Assembly: GCF_014646075.1 (NCBI RefSeq)
Contig: NZ_BMMT01000007.1
Span: 1-64,000, forward strand
Direction: 5' to 3'
DNA from: Saccharopolyspora thermophila
Lineage (GTDB): Bacteria > Actinomycetota > Actinomycetes > Mycobacteriales > Pseudonocardiaceae
Length of the DNA stretch: 64,000 nucleotides
The stretch's first letter is position 1. Each line of letters starts with the position of its first letter. The position numbers and the translations under genes were made by a program. Below the pieces are notes generated by a model that was given only the letters and a program-made list of their open reading frames with translations, made no database searches and was not told where the DNA came from. This document shows positions 38,882-49,451 of the stretch, piece by piece.

Positions 38882-40211
38882 GCACTCCGCGGCTCGCGAC
38901 CTGGTCGAGGCGATCAGCCGGGGGTTCGAGGAGTTCGAACCCCCGCCGGTGCCGGTGTTCCCGGACGGCCCGTTGGGCTGGCCGGGATACGACGACCAGT
39001 TGGCCCGCGCCGCCGAGCGCAGCGGTGCGGGCGAGTCGGTGCTGTGCGGGCGCGGACGGGTCGGCTCGGCGGAGGCGGTGCTCGTCGCCTTCGACTTCGC
39101 CTTCCTCGGCGGCTCGGTGGGCATCGCCGCCGGGGCGCGCATCGTGGCGGCCTTCGAGCAGGCCCGGGACCTGCGGCTGCCGGTGATCTCGCTGGTCGCG
39201 TCGGGCGGCAGCCGCATGCAGGAGGGCATCTGCGCGCTGCGCCAGTTGCAGGCCATCGCGCGGGCCTGCGTGCTGACCCGGCAGGAGCGCGTCCCGCACA
39301 TCACGGTGTTGCGCAACCCGACCACCGGCGGTATGTGGGCAGCCCTGTCGGCCGCGGCCGACGTGGTACTCGCCTCGCCCGGTGCGGCGGTGGCCTTCGG
39401 CGGCAGCAGGGTGCGGCACCCCAGCGACACCGGTGCGGCGTTCAGCGCCGAGGGCAAGTTCGCCGACGGGCAGGTGGACCGGGTCGTGGACGACGCCGAA
39501 CTGCCGGAGGTGCTGGCGGATCTGGTGTCGCTGCTGCATCCGCAGCGGTCGGTGCGCCCGCCCGATCCGGCCCCGGTCCCGCCGGCGCTCACCGCGGGTG
39601 CGCTGCCGGGCAGCGGGTGGGAGGCGGTGCAGCGGGCGCGCGCCGAGGACCGGCCGCGGGCACGCGCCTATCTGGACGCCTACTTCGCTTCCCGGTTCGA
39701 GATCAGCGGGGACCGGGCCGGTGGCCGTGACGACGGAATGATCTGCGGGTTCGGCGACCACGAGGGCCGCACGGTCGCGTTTGCCGCGCAGACGGGGACG
39801 GCCAACACCCCGGCGGGGTTCCGCACCGCGGCCCGGCTGGTCCGGCTCGCCGACCAGCTCGGCATCCCGGTGCTGACGCTGGTGGACACGCCGGGCGCGG
39901 CCAACGACGCCGCGGCCGAGCAGGGCGGCGTCGGCCCGGCCATCGCGGAGGTGTTCGCCGCGGTCGCCGAGGCACGTGTGCCGATCACCACGCTGGTCAT
40001 CGGTGAGGGCGGGTCCGGCGGTGCGCTGGCGCTGGCCGCGCCCGAACGCACCTGGATCACCTCGGACGCCTACTTCGCGGTGATCGCGCCCGAGTCCAGC
40101 GCGGCGATCCTCAAGCGGGACCCGGCCGACGCGCCCGAACTGGCCGGGCTGCTCCGCCTGCGCCCGCAGGATCTGCTGGAACTCGGCTTCGTCGCGGGCA
40201 TCGCGTACTGA
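38874..40211 (+). CDS. carboxyltransferase (AccD/AccA-like), single chain
   Basis: The 445-residue protein fuses two crotonase-fold carboxyltransferase halves. The N-terminal half has SGGSRMQEG and RNPTTGGMWAAL as in AccD. The C-terminal half has LVDTPGAAND, GEGGSGGALALA and FAVIAPESSAAIL as in AccA. The AccD zinc-ribbon cysteines are absent, and no biotin carboxylase or biotin carrier gene is nearby. ATG at 38874 lies inside the end of the MatB-like gene. It may carboxylate an acyl-CoA with a distant biotin subunit or run in reverse as a malonyl-CoA decarboxylase; the second fits the malonate context but is unproven. Confidence 0.8.
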   Translation: MAEHSAARDLVEAISRGFEEFEPPPVPVFPDGPLGWPGYDDQLARAAERSGAGESVLCGRGRVGSAEAVLVAFDFAFLGGSVGIAAGARIVAAFEQARDLRLPVISLVASGGSRMQEGICALRQLQAIARACVLTRQERVPHITVLRNPTTGGMWAALSAAADVVLASPGAAVAFGGSRVRHPSDTGAAFSAEGKFADGQVDRVVDDAELPEVLADLVSLLHPQRSVRPPDPAPVPPALTAGALPGSGWEAVQRARAEDRPRARAYLDAYFASRFEISGDRAGGRDDGMICGFGDHEGRTVAFAAQTGTANTPAGFRTAARLVRLADQLGIPVLTLVDTPGAANDAAAEQGGVGPAIAEVFAAVAEARVPITTLVIGEGGSGGALALAAPERTWITSDAYFAVIAPESSAAILKRDPADAPELAGLLRLRPQDLLELGFVAGIAY

Positions 40212-40393
40212 CCCACCACCTCTGCGCATCGAGGAATGTGCTGTCACCCGAGCAGCGGCGCGCCAGCGTCGGCGGGCGAGGGGGTGGCGAATCCTTAAGA
40301 GAGACTGATCCCCCGAGCCGCGGGAGTCGTCGCGGTCGGTGAGCAATGCCACCTCGTCGGAGGGAGGCTTTCGATCAGGTCCGTGTTCTAGAC

Positions 40394-40407
40394 TCAGGCT
40401 CGCCTGA
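40394..40407 (+). promoter_or_regulatory. iron-box-like palindrome, upstream copy
   Basis: TCAGGC-TC-GCCTGA is a perfect 6-2-6 palindrome matching the arms of IdeR/DmdR boxes. It is adjacent to a better box at 40409 and about 40 bp before dhbA. Confidence 0.6.
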
Positions 40408-40408
40408 C

Positions 40409-40427
40409 AAAGGTTAGGCTAGCCTGA
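40409..40427 (+). promoter_or_regulatory. IdeR/DmdR iron box upstream of the DHB cassette
   Basis: AAAGGTTAGGCTAGCCTGA matches the known 19-bp iron-box consensus TTAGGTTAGGCTAACCTAA at 15 of 19 positions, including the core TTAGGCTA and CCT. It ends 18 bp before dhbA. It predicts repression of the siderophore starter genes by an iron-loaded IdeR/DmdR protein. Confidence 0.8.
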
Positions 40428-40445
40428 GTTGCGAAGCGAGTGGGC

Positions 40446-41231
40446 ATGAACCGGACCGGGATTGGCGGCAAGGTCGCCATCGTGACGGGTGCGGGCCAGG
40501 GCATCGGAGCGGCGGTCACCGCCGCGTTCGCCGGCCTCGACGCCACCGTCGCCGCGGTGGATCGCAACGCCGACCGTGTCGCGGCCGTCGCCACCAAGCT
40601 CACCGCGAAGGGCCACCAGGTCCACGCCCACTGTGCCGACGTCGCCGACTCCGCCGCGGTCACCGAGGTGGTCGACCGCGTCGAGCGGGAACTCGGCCCG
40701 GTCGACATCCTCGCCAACATCGCCGGCGTGCTGCAGGTCGGCACCGTGCAGGAGCTCACCGACGAGGAGTGGCACCGCACCTTCGCGGTCAACGCCACCG
40801 GTGTGTTCGCGATGTCCCGAGCCGTGTCCCGGCACATGATCCCGCGCAGGCGCGGCGCGATCGTCACGGTCAGCTCCAACGCCGCCGGCGTGCCGCGGCA
40901 CGGGATGGCCGCCTACGCCGCCTCCAAGGCCGCGGCCACGCTGTTCACCAAGTCCCTCGGCCTGGAACTGGCCGAGTACGGCATCCGGTGCAACGTCGTC
41001 GCCCCCGGCTCCACCGACACCGACATGCAGCGCGGCATGTGGGCCGACGAGCGCGGCGCCGACCGCGTCATCGCCGGCTCGCCCGAGGTCTTCCGGGTGG
41101 GCATCCCGCTGCGCAGGCTGGCCACGCCCGAGGACATCGCCGACGCGGTCGTCTTCCTGGCTTCCGACCAGGCCCGGCACATCACCATGCACGACCTGTA
41201 CGTCGACGGCGGCGCCACGTTGCGCGCCTGA
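40446..41231 (+). CDS. dhbA: 2,3-dihydro-2,3-dihydroxybenzoate dehydrogenase
   Basis: The 261-residue short-chain dehydrogenase has the cofactor motif TGAGQGIG, the NIAGV (NNAG-type) motif, SSNAAGVPR with the catalytic Ser, and YAASK with the catalytic Tyr and Lys. The C-terminal [23 protein letters not shown] region (here EDIADAVVF) and LYVDGGATL are as in EntA/DhbA. It oxidises 2,3-dihydro-2,3-dihydroxybenzoate to 2,3-dihydroxybenzoate with NAD. First gene of the five-gene cassette, directly behind the iron boxes. ATG at 40446 is chosen; GTG at 40440 is possible. Confidence 0.9.
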   Translation: MNRTGIGGKVAIVTGAGQGIGAAVTAAFAGLDATVAAVDRNADRVAAVATKLTAKGHQVHAHCADVADSAAVTEVVDRVERELGPVDILANIAGVLQVGTVQELTDEEWHRTFAVNATGVFAMSRAVSRHMIPRRRGAIVTVSSNAAGVPRHGMAAYAASKAAATLFTKSLGLELAEYGIRCNVVAPGSTDTDMQRGMWADERGADRVIAGSPEVFRVGIPLRRLATPEDIADAVVFLASDQARHITMHDLYVDGGATLRA

Positions 41232-41258
41232 CCGGCACCGAACCGCGGAAAGGTTGCC

Positions 41259-42506
41259 ATGACCACTGTGGACAGCGAGATCGACGGTATCGACGTCGTC
41301 GCCGATGACGCCGCGACCAGGCTGCTGGCGGCCTACCAGGCGGGTTCGTCGTTCTTCTTCTCCGGGCCTCACGGTGTGCTACTGGGCTGCGGCGTCGCTG
41401 CCACCGTGCCCAAAACGCAGTGCGCGCGCACCGGCCTGCCCGGGCGGGTGGCGGATTTCCTGCGCAGCGCCGAGGAGTTCGGCCGGCGCAACCCGGTGGT
41501 CGTGGGCGCGGTGCCGTTCGACGAGAATCTGCCGGCGCACCTGGTGATGCCCGAGGAGGTCGTCCGTTCGGCGCCGCTGAACGTCGTGGTGTCACGCGCG
41601 CCGCAAACCAGCGTCCCGGACTGCGGGGTGCGGCCGGTGCCCGCGCCCGCCGAGTACGAGCGCGGCGTCAGCCGCGTGCTGCGGCGGCTGGACGACGGCG
41701 AGCTGGGCAAGGTGGTGCTGGCCCGGTCGCTGGAGGTGACCACCGCCGCGCCCGTGGACGTCCGCGCCGTCCTGCGCAACCTGGCGTTCGCCGACCCGGC
41801 CAGCTACACCTTCGCCGTGGACCTGCCGCGGCGCGGCGAGGACGGCACCCGCGACAGCTTTGGCCCGCAGCCGCCGCTGGAGCGGACCTTCCTGGGGGCG
41901 AGCCCGGAACTGCTGGTGTCCCGCCGTGGAATGCGGGTGCGTGCCCACCCGATGGCCGGTTCCCGACCGCGCAGCGCCGACCCGGTGGAGGACCGGTGCC
42001 GCGCCGCCGAACTGTCCACATCGGACAAGGATCGCCGGGAACACGCCGCCGTCGTCGACGCGGTCGCCGAGGCGCTGCGCCCGTTCTGCCGCGACCTGCA
42101 TGTGCCCGCCCGCCCCGAGGTGATCAGCACCGCCGCCATGTGGCACCTGGCCACCGAGATCACCGGGGAGCTGCGCGACCCGGCCACCTCCTCGCTGGAA
42201 CTGGCCGACGCGCTGCACCCCACCCCGGCGGTGTGCGGTACGCCGGTGCGGCGGGCCCGCGAGGTCATCGCCGAGACCGAACCCTTCGACCGCGGCTACT
42301 ACGCGGGCCTGGTCGGCTGGTCCGACGCCGCCGGGGACGGTGAGTGGGTGGTGGCGATCCGCTGCGCCGACATCGAAAACGACCTGCTGCGGCTGTTCGC
42401 CGGCGCGGGCATCGTCGCCGGCTCCGACCCCGCCGAGGAACTGGCCGAGACCACCGCGAAGTTCCGCACCGCCCTGTCCGCGATGGGCCTGGACCGGGTC
42501 GTCTGA
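41259..42506 (+). CDS. dhbC: isochorismate synthase
   Basis: The 415-residue chorismate-binding enzyme has the family segments [12 protein letters not shown], the [12 protein letters not shown] strand, [34 protein letters not shown], and the C-terminal [18 protein letters not shown] and [12 protein letters not shown]. These are the hallmarks of EntC/DhbC/MenF. It isomerises chorismate to isochorismate with Mg, the first step of 2,3-dihydroxybenzoate synthesis. ATG at 41259 has GGAAAGG upstream and lies 27 bp after dhbA. Confidence 0.93.
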   Translation: MTTVDSEIDGIDVVADDAATRLLAAYQAGSSFFFSGPHGVLLGCGVAATVPKTQCARTGLPGRVADFLRSAEEFGRRNPVVVGAVPFDENLPAHLVMPEEVVRSAPLNVVVSRAPQTSVPDCGVRPVPAPAEYERGVSRVLRRLDDGELGKVVLARSLEVTTAAPVDVRAVLRNLAFADPASYTFAVDLPRRGEDGTRDSFGPQPPLERTFLGASPELLVSRRGMRVRAHPMAGSRPRSADPVEDRCRAAELSTSDKDRREHAAVVDAVAEALRPFCRDLHVPARPEVISTAAMWHLATEITGELRDPATSSLELADALHPTPAVCGTPVRRAREVIAETEPFDRGYYAGLVGWSDAAGDGEWVVAIRCADIENDLLRLFAGAGIVAGSDPAEELAETTAKFRTALSAMGLDRVV

Positions 42507-42516
42507 GAGGACCGAC

Positions 42517-44148
<1,632 letters not shown>

Positions 44149-44173
44149 TTGACGACGACAGAAGGGACGCACG

Positions 44174-44827
44174 GTGGCGCTACCGGCCATCGCACCGTAC
44201 CGGGTGCCGACGGAGGACGAACTGCCGGCGAACCGGGTGGCCTGGCGGCCCGCCCCGGAGCGGGCGGTGCTGCTCATCCACGACATGGAGCGGCACTTCG
44301 TCAACGCCTTCCCGGCCGGCCGGGAACCGCTGACCGAGATCGTGCCCAACATCCGCCTGCTGCGCGAGCGGGCCCGCGCGTCCGGGGTGCCCGTGGTGTA
44401 CTGCGCGCAGCCCGGCGGGCAGACGCCCGAGCAGCGCGGCCTGCAGCTGGAGTGGTGGGGACCTGGCGTCGCGGACCCGGCGCAGGAGGCGATCATCGAC
44501 GAGCTGGCGCCCGAAGACGGTGACGTGCTGATGACCAAGTGGCGCTACAGCGCCTTCCAGCGCACCGACCTGCGCGCCATGCTGCGCGGCTGGAACCGCG
44601 ACCAGCTGGTCATCACCGGCATCTACGCGCACATCGGGTGCCTGATGACCGCCGCCGAGGCGTTCCAGCAGGAGGTGCAGGCGTTCCTGGCCGCCGACGC
44701 GGTCGCGGACTTCTCGCTGGAGGAGCACCGCATGGCGTTGAGCTACGCCGCGAAGCGGTGCGCGGTGGTGGACACCTCGCGGCGGCTGGCGCGGTCGCTG
44801 GTGGCGCCCGAGTCCGACGTGGCCTGA
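44174..44827 (+). CDS. dhbB: isochorismatase (stand-alone)
   Basis: The 217-residue isochorismatase domain contains [14 protein letters not shown] with the active-site Asp, [15 protein letters not shown] with the catalytic Lys, and [17 protein letters not shown] with the Cys region. It hydrolyses isochorismate to pyruvate and 2,3-dihydro-2,3-dihydroxybenzoate. Most EntB/DhbB proteins continue into an aryl carrier domain (about 285-310 residues). Here the protein stops after the hydrolase domain, and the carrier is a separate gene 24 bp downstream. Start GTG at 44174 with GAAGGGA upstream. Confidence 0.92.
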   Translation: MALPAIAPYRVPTEDELPANRVAWRPAPERAVLLIHDMERHFVNAFPAGREPLTEIVPNIRLLRERARASGVPVVYCAQPGGQTPEQRGLQLEWWGPGVADPAQEAIIDELAPEDGDVLMTKWRYSAFQRTDLRAMLRGWNRDQLVITGIYAHIGCLMTAAEAFQQEVQAFLAADAVADFSLEEHRMALSYAAKRCAVVDTSRRLARSLVAPESDVA

Positions 44828-44851
44828 CGAGCAACCGGGGAGTATGTGGGG

Positions 44852-45088
44852 ATGTCGCAGAAGCTGACGCTGGAGGACGTGCGGGCGCAGGTCGCCGAGC
44901 TGCTCTTCGAGGACCCGACGGAGCTGACCGACGACGAGAACCTGGTCGACTGGGGCCTGGACTCGGTGCGGATTATGACGCTGGTGGAGAAGTGGCGGAA
45001 GCTGGGGGTGCGGATCACCTTCGCCGACCTCGCCGAGCGCCCCACCCTGGCCGACTGGTGGGCGGTCCTGGAACCCAACATCCCCTAG
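44852..45088 (+). CDS. free-standing aryl carrier protein
   Basis: The 78-residue acyl/peptidyl-carrier domain has the phosphopantetheine attachment motif GLDSVR (Ser38) and the LVEKWRKLGVRITFADLAERPTL helix pattern of EntB-type aryl carrier domains. It would hold 2,3-dihydroxybenzoate as a thioester after loading by DhbE. ATG at 44852 has GGGGAGTA upstream; GTG at 44846 is in frame. It is the last gene of the cassette; no NRPS condensation or adenylation gene follows, so it must serve one encoded elsewhere. Confidence 0.9.
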   Translation: MSQKLTLEDVRAQVAELLFEDPTELTDDENLVDWGLDSVRIMTLVEKWRKLGVRITFADLAERPTLADWWAVLEPNIP

Positions 45089-45219
45089 CGGACGTGCTCC
45101 GGCGGCACCGGCACGATCTCCCGGGAAACCAGCATGCCGGTCCAGGGCAGGCGCAGCGGCTCAGCGGAGGTGTGGAGGGCACCCTTCGCCGATCGGCCGC
45201 CCCCACCTGTCAGCCGGTG

Positions 45220-46809
45220 TCACTGCGCCCAGGGGATCTGGGGGGAGCGGTAGTAGTCGACGCCCATCGCCGCCAGGCGCGGGCCGTGCGCCGCCAGGCG
45301 CTGGCGGAACGACTCCCAGTCGTGGGCCGCCTTCGGCGACCAGCCCAGCTCCGCGATCGCCGGGAGCCGCGGGAACGCCATGAACTCGATGTGGTCGGAG
45401 GTCTCCAGCGTCTCGCTCCACAGCGGGGCCTCCACGCCGAGCACCGACTCCTCCGGCACGCCCTGCAGGTAGCTGCCCGGGTCCCAGCCGTAGGCGTCGG
45501 CGACCTCGATGAACCCGGCCCACTGCAGGCCCAGCGGCGTGTCTTCGTCGTACTTCATGTCCAGGTACGCCTTGTTCGCCGGCGACAGCAGGATCTTGTT
45601 GCCGCGGGCGACGGCCTCGGCCAGCAGCGGGTCGGCGTTGGTGGTGCCCCAGAACTGCAGCACCGCCTCGCCCTCCGGCTGGGCCCTGCCGTACTCGTGC
45701 CAGCCGACGACCGTCTTGCCGTACTTGGCCACCAGCGGCAGCACCCGCGCCATGAACTTCGTGTAGTCCTCCTCGCTGGTGGAGTGCGCCTCGTCGCCGC
45801 CGATGTGCAGGTACGGCCCGGGGGTCAGGGCCGCGAGCTCGCGGATGACGTCCTCGACGAACCGGTAGGTGATCTCCTTGTCCACGCACAGCGAGCTGAA
45901 CCCGACCTCGATGCCGGTGTACAGCGGCGGTGCCACCCCGTCGCAGTTCAGCTCCGCGTAGGAGGCCAGCGCCGCGTTGGTGTGCCCGGGCATGTCGATC
46001 TCCGGCACCACCGTGATGTGCCGGGACGCCGCGTACCGCACGATCTCGGTGTAGTCGTCCTGCGTGTAGTACCCGCCGGGACCGCCGCCGACCTCGGTGC
46101 TGCCGCCGTACTCGGCCAGCCGCGGCCAGCTGTTGATCTGGATGCGCCAGCCCTGGTCGTCGGACAGGTGCAGGTGCAGCCGGTTGACCTTGTACAGCGC
46201 GATCTGGTCGATGTAGCGCCTGACCTGCTCGACGTCGAAGAAGTGGCGGGCCACGTCGAGCATCGCGGCGCGGTGCGCGAAGCGCGGCCGGTCGACGATC
46301 TCACCGCCGGGCACCGGCCACGGACCCGGCTGCGTGGTCGGGCTCTCGATCGCCGCGGGCAGCAGCTGGCGCAGCGTCTGCACGCCGTTGAACAGCCCGT
46401 CGGTGGTGGTGGCCTGCACGGTGACGGTGTCGTCGTCGACCGCCAGGCGGTAGCCGGCCGGGCCGAGGTCGGGGGAGCCGTCGAGGGTCAGCGCGATGTC
46501 GCCGGTGCCGAGCTGCCCGCGGTTGACCGGGACCGGGAACCCGGTCGAGGGCCGCAGGATCCCGGCCAGGTACTCGCCGACCTCGGCCGCCTCGCCGCGG
46601 GCCTGGATGGAGGTCTGCGGGGACAGCTCGAAGGTGGCGGAGGGGTCCGGCCGCACTGACTCGGGCGCGGGGATGATGGTGTCCATCGGGGACTGCTGGG
46701 CGGCGGGCGCGCCGGTGGCGGGTGCCACGACCCCGCCGGTGAGCAGCGCCCCGGCGACGGCGGCCAGCGCGGTCCGGCGCAGCATCGATCTGGCTGGTCC
46801 TGCGGTCAT
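45220..46809 (-). CDS. secreted GH20 beta-N-acetylhexosaminidase
   Basis: The 529-residue protein has a Sec signal peptide (MLRRTALAAVAGALL hydrophobic core, likely cut after the ATGAPA region near 36), a GH20b N-terminal domain and a GH20 catalytic TIM barrel. The barrel has LHLHLSDDQGWRIQI, VVPEIDMPGHT and the catalytic pair Asp339-Glu340 in HIGGDEAH. It removes terminal N-acetylglucosamine from chitooligosaccharides or glycans outside the cell. ATG at 46809 has GAGCGAGG upstream. It converges on the dhb cassette. The same frame stays open for 47 codons beyond the TGA at 45220. Confidence 0.93.
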   Translation of the reverse strand: MTAGPARSMLRRTALAAVAGALLTGGVVAPATGAPAAQQSPMDTIIPAPESVRPDPSATFELSPQTSIQARGEAAEVGEYLAGILRPSTGFPVPVNRGQLGTGDIALTLDGSPDLGPAGYRLAVDDDTVTVQATTTDGLFNGVQTLRQLLPAAIESPTTQPGPWPVPGGEIVDRPRFAHRAAMLDVARHFFDVEQVRRYIDQIALYKVNRLHLHLSDDQGWRIQINSWPRLAEYGGSTEVGGGPGGYYTQDDYTEIVRYAASRHITVVPEIDMPGHTNAALASYAELNCDGVAPPLYTGIEVGFSSLCVDKEITYRFVEDVIRELAALTPGPYLHIGGDEAHSTSEEDYTKFMARVLPLVAKYGKTVVGWHEYGRAQPEGEAVLQFWGTTNADPLLAEAVARGNKILLSPANKAYLDMKYDEDTPLGLQWAGFIEVADAYGWDPGSYLQGVPEESVLGVEAPLWSETLETSDHIEFMAFPRLPAIAELGWSPKAAHDWESFRQRLAAHGPRLAAMGVDYYRSPQIPWAQ

Positions 46810-46897
46810 GTGCCTCGCTCCAGGATCGGGGAACGGTGCACACAAAGGTATAGACCACAGTTGGCGGCGAAAGCCTCCGAACGGACGTATCGGACCG

Positions 46898-48778
46898 TCA
46901 GCGGTCCCCGCGCAACGCCGGCCGCAACCGGTCCAGCACCGTCGGATTCTCGATGGTCGACGGCACCCGGGTGTCGCCGGTGTCGGCGATCTCGCGCATC
47001 GCCTTGCGCAGGATCTTGCCGGAGCGGGTCTTCGGCAGCCCGTCCACCACCGCCACGTCCCGGAACGCCGCCACCGGCCCGATCTCCGCGCGCACCGCCG
47101 CCACCAGCTCCTCGCGCAGCGTCTCCTCGGCGATGTCCACACCGGACTTCAACACCACGAACCCGCGCGGCACCTGGCCCTTCAGCGCGTCGTGCACCCC
47201 GATCACCGCGCACTCGGCCACCGCCGGGTGCGCGGCCAGCACCGCCTCCATCGACCCGGTGGACAACCGGTGCCCGGCCACGTTGATCACGTCGTCGGTA
47301 CGGCCCATGACGAACACGTAGCCGTCGGCGTCGACGTAGCCGTTGTCCCCGGTGAGGTAGTAGCCGGGGTGGCGGGACAGGTACGACTCGCGGAACCGCT
47401 CGTCGTCGCCCCACAACGTGGGCAGCGTCCCCGGCGGCAGCGGCAGCTTCAGGCAGATCGCCCCGTCGGCGCCCGGCGGCACCGGCCGCCCGGCCTGGTC
47501 CAGCACGGCCACCTCGTACCCGGGCACCGGCACCGTCGGCGACCCCGGCTTGATCGGCATCGGCTCCAGGCCGCGCAGGTTCGCGCAGACCGGCCATCCC
47601 GTCTCGGTCTGCCACCAGTGGTCGACGACCGGCACGCCCAGCTGGTCGGACGCCCAGTGGTAGGTCTCCGGGTCCAGCCGCTCCCCGGCCAGGAACAGCG
47701 TGCGCAGGCTGCTGGTGTCGTGCTCGGCGAGCAGCTCGCCCTTCGGGTCCATCCGCTTGATCGCGCGCAGCGCGGTCGGCGCGGTGAACAGCGCCTTGAC
47801 CCGGTGCTCGGCGATCACCCGCCAGAACGCGCCCGCGTCCGGCGTGCCGACCGGCTTGCCCTCGTAGACCACCGTCGTCGCCCCGGTCAGCAGCGGGGCG
47901 TAGACGATGTAGGAGTGGCCGACCACCCACCCGACATCGGAGGCCGTCCAGAACACCTCGCCCGGGCCGATGTCGTAGATGTTGGCCATCGACCACCGCA
48001 GCGCGACCGCATGCCCGCCGTTGTCGCGCACCACGCCCTTCGGCCGCCCGGTGGTGCCGGAGGTGTAGAGCACGTACAGCGGGTCGGTGGCGCGCACGGG
48101 CACGCACTCCGCCGGTTCGGCCTGCGCCAGCGCGTCGTTCCAGTCGACGTCGCGCGGTCCCAGCTCGGCCCGCGCCTGCTCCCGCTGGAACACCACCACC
48201 CGCTCCGGCTGGTGCTCGGCCAGCCGCAGCGCCTCGTCCACGATCGGCTTGTACTCGACGATCCGGTTCGGTTCCAGCCCGCAGGATGCGGCCACGATCA
48301 GTTTCGGGCGCGCGTCGTCGATGCGCGCGGCCAGCTCCCGCGGGGCGAACCCGCCGAAGACCACCGAGTGCACCGCGCCGATCCGCGCGCAGGCCAGCAT
48401 CGCCACGACCGCTTCCGGGATCATCGGCAGGTAGAGCACGACCCGGTCGCCGCGCGCCACGCCCTGCGCCCGCAGCGCTCCGGCGAACAGCGCCACCCGC
48501 TCCAGCAGCTCGCGATAGGTGAAGGAGCGGACGGTGCCGGTCATCGCTGAGTCCCAGATCAGCGCCGGCTGCTCGCCGCGCCCGTCGCGGACGTGCCGGT
48601 CCAGGGCGTTGAAGCAGGTGTTGAGGACCCCGTCGGGGAACCACCGGTACAGCGGCGCGGCCGAGTCGTCCAGCGCCCGGGTCGGGGCCTGCTCCCACTC
48701 GACGGCGTTCGCCGCGTCGAGCCAGAACCCCTCGGGGTCGGTCAAACTCTGCCGATAGGTCTCGGCATAGGCACCCAT
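46898..48778 (-). CDS. prpE: propionyl-CoA synthetase (acetyl-CoA synthetase-like)
   Basis: The 626-residue ANL ligase of the acetyl/propionyl-CoA synthetase group opens with YAETYRQSLTDPEGFW. It has VFGGFAPRELAARIDD, the ATP motif YTSGTTGRPKG, the group signature DHWWQTETGWPV, GRTDDVINVAGHR and the C-terminal catalytic Lys in PKTRSGKILRK, the acetylation-regulated site in the family. It makes propionyl-CoA (or acetyl-CoA) from the acid, ATP and CoA. ATG at 48778 has GGGAGGTG upstream. It is transcribed alone. Length and motif variants fit PrpE better than Acs; the acyl preference is not certain. Confidence 0.88.
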   Translation of the reverse strand: MGAYAETYRQSLTDPEGFWLDAANAVEWEQAPTRALDDSAAPLYRWFPDGVLNTCFNALDRHVRDGRGEQPALIWDSAMTGTVRSFTYRELLERVALFAGALRAQGVARGDRVVLYLPMIPEAVVAMLACARIGAVHSVVFGGFAPRELAARIDDARPKLIVAASCGLEPNRIVEYKPIVDEALRLAEHQPERVVVFQREQARAELGPRDVDWNDALAQAEPAECVPVRATDPLYVLYTSGTTGRPKGVVRDNGGHAVALRWSMANIYDIGPGEVFWTASDVGWVVGHSYIVYAPLLTGATTVVYEGKPVGTPDAGAFWRVIAEHRVKALFTAPTALRAIKRMDPKGELLAEHDTSSLRTLFLAGERLDPETYHWASDQLGVPVVDHWWQTETGWPVCANLRGLEPMPIKPGSPTVPVPGYEVAVLDQAGRPVPPGADGAICLKLPLPPGTLPTLWGDDERFRESYLSRHPGYYLTGDNGYVDADGYVFVMGRTDDVINVAGHRLSTGSMEAVLAAHPAVAECAVIGVHDALKGQVPRGFVVLKSGVDIAEETLREELVAAVRAEIGPVAAFRDVAVVDGLPKTRSGKILRKAMREIADTGDTRVPSTIENPTVLDRLRPALRGDR

Positions 48779-49100
48779 GTGCACCTGCACCTCCCGCGTC
48801 GCTGCTGTCGCCCTGTGGTCTACCGCACAACCCCTACCCGCGCCAGGGAGTCGGCGCGAAACCCCGCTGACACACCGCGAAACGTGGCTGTGCGGACGAG
48901 CGGCACGCCGGGTTCGGTCGCGCTCGGCACCGCGCCGCCGGGCGCGCGCAGCTCGGCGACGCACCGCGTCCGCTGGGCGCGGGCCACGCTGATCCAGGGC
49001 GACAGAACGTGTCCGGGTGCACACAATCAAGGCGCCCGGGGAGATCGGGCTAACACCGCAACGGCTCTCACCGACAACGAAAACGGAGGTACTGCTGACG
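48779..49100. other. intergenic region between divergent genes
   Basis: About 320 bp between prpE (minus) and a small plus-strand gene. It must hold the prpE promoter. I see no strong -35/-10 pair, no long palindrome and no RNA gene. A plus-strand frame opens at 49017 but reads into the small gene without its own ribosome-binding site. Confidence 0.5.
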
Positions 49101-49316
49101 ATGAGCACGGAACCGGACGCGCAGAACGCTGCCGCGGAATCCCAGACGCCCCAGCTGCCCACCACGCCCTGCAGCGTGGTCTGGAGTGGCGGCCACTCCT
49201 TCGTCCTCGAGGGCTCCGCGGGAGCCCGGTGGGCGGGCGTGGATGACCGCGGCCGGGCCCGGTTCCTCACCGACGCCGACCTCCACCGCCGCGGCTGGAG
49301 CCTCACCCGGGCCTAG
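49101..49316 (+). CDS. small uncharacterised protein
   Basis: The 71-residue soluble protein has a polar, Gln/Ala/Pro-rich first 25 residues followed by a compact region (CSVVWSGGHSFVLEGSAGARW and VDDRGRARFLTDADL). GGAGGT lies 11 nt before the ATG at 49101, somewhat far but in a clear Shine-Dalgarno form. No family is recognised. It stands upstream of the phosphatidyltransferase gene on the same strand, separated by 135 bp. Confidence 0.6.
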   Translation: MSTEPDAQNAAAESQTPQLPTTPCSVVWSGGHSFVLEGSAGARWAGVDDRGRARFLTDADLHRRGWSLTRA

Positions 49317-49451
49317 CCGTCACCCGGCGGTCGTGCACCGGCCCGGCCGCCAGGTGTGTTGTGCGAGGAATGTGAGATCCTGACCCGGGGCGGGGATGCG
49401 GCACATGCGTCCCTGCGCGGGGTATGACGCACAACCATCCAGGGGAGGCTC

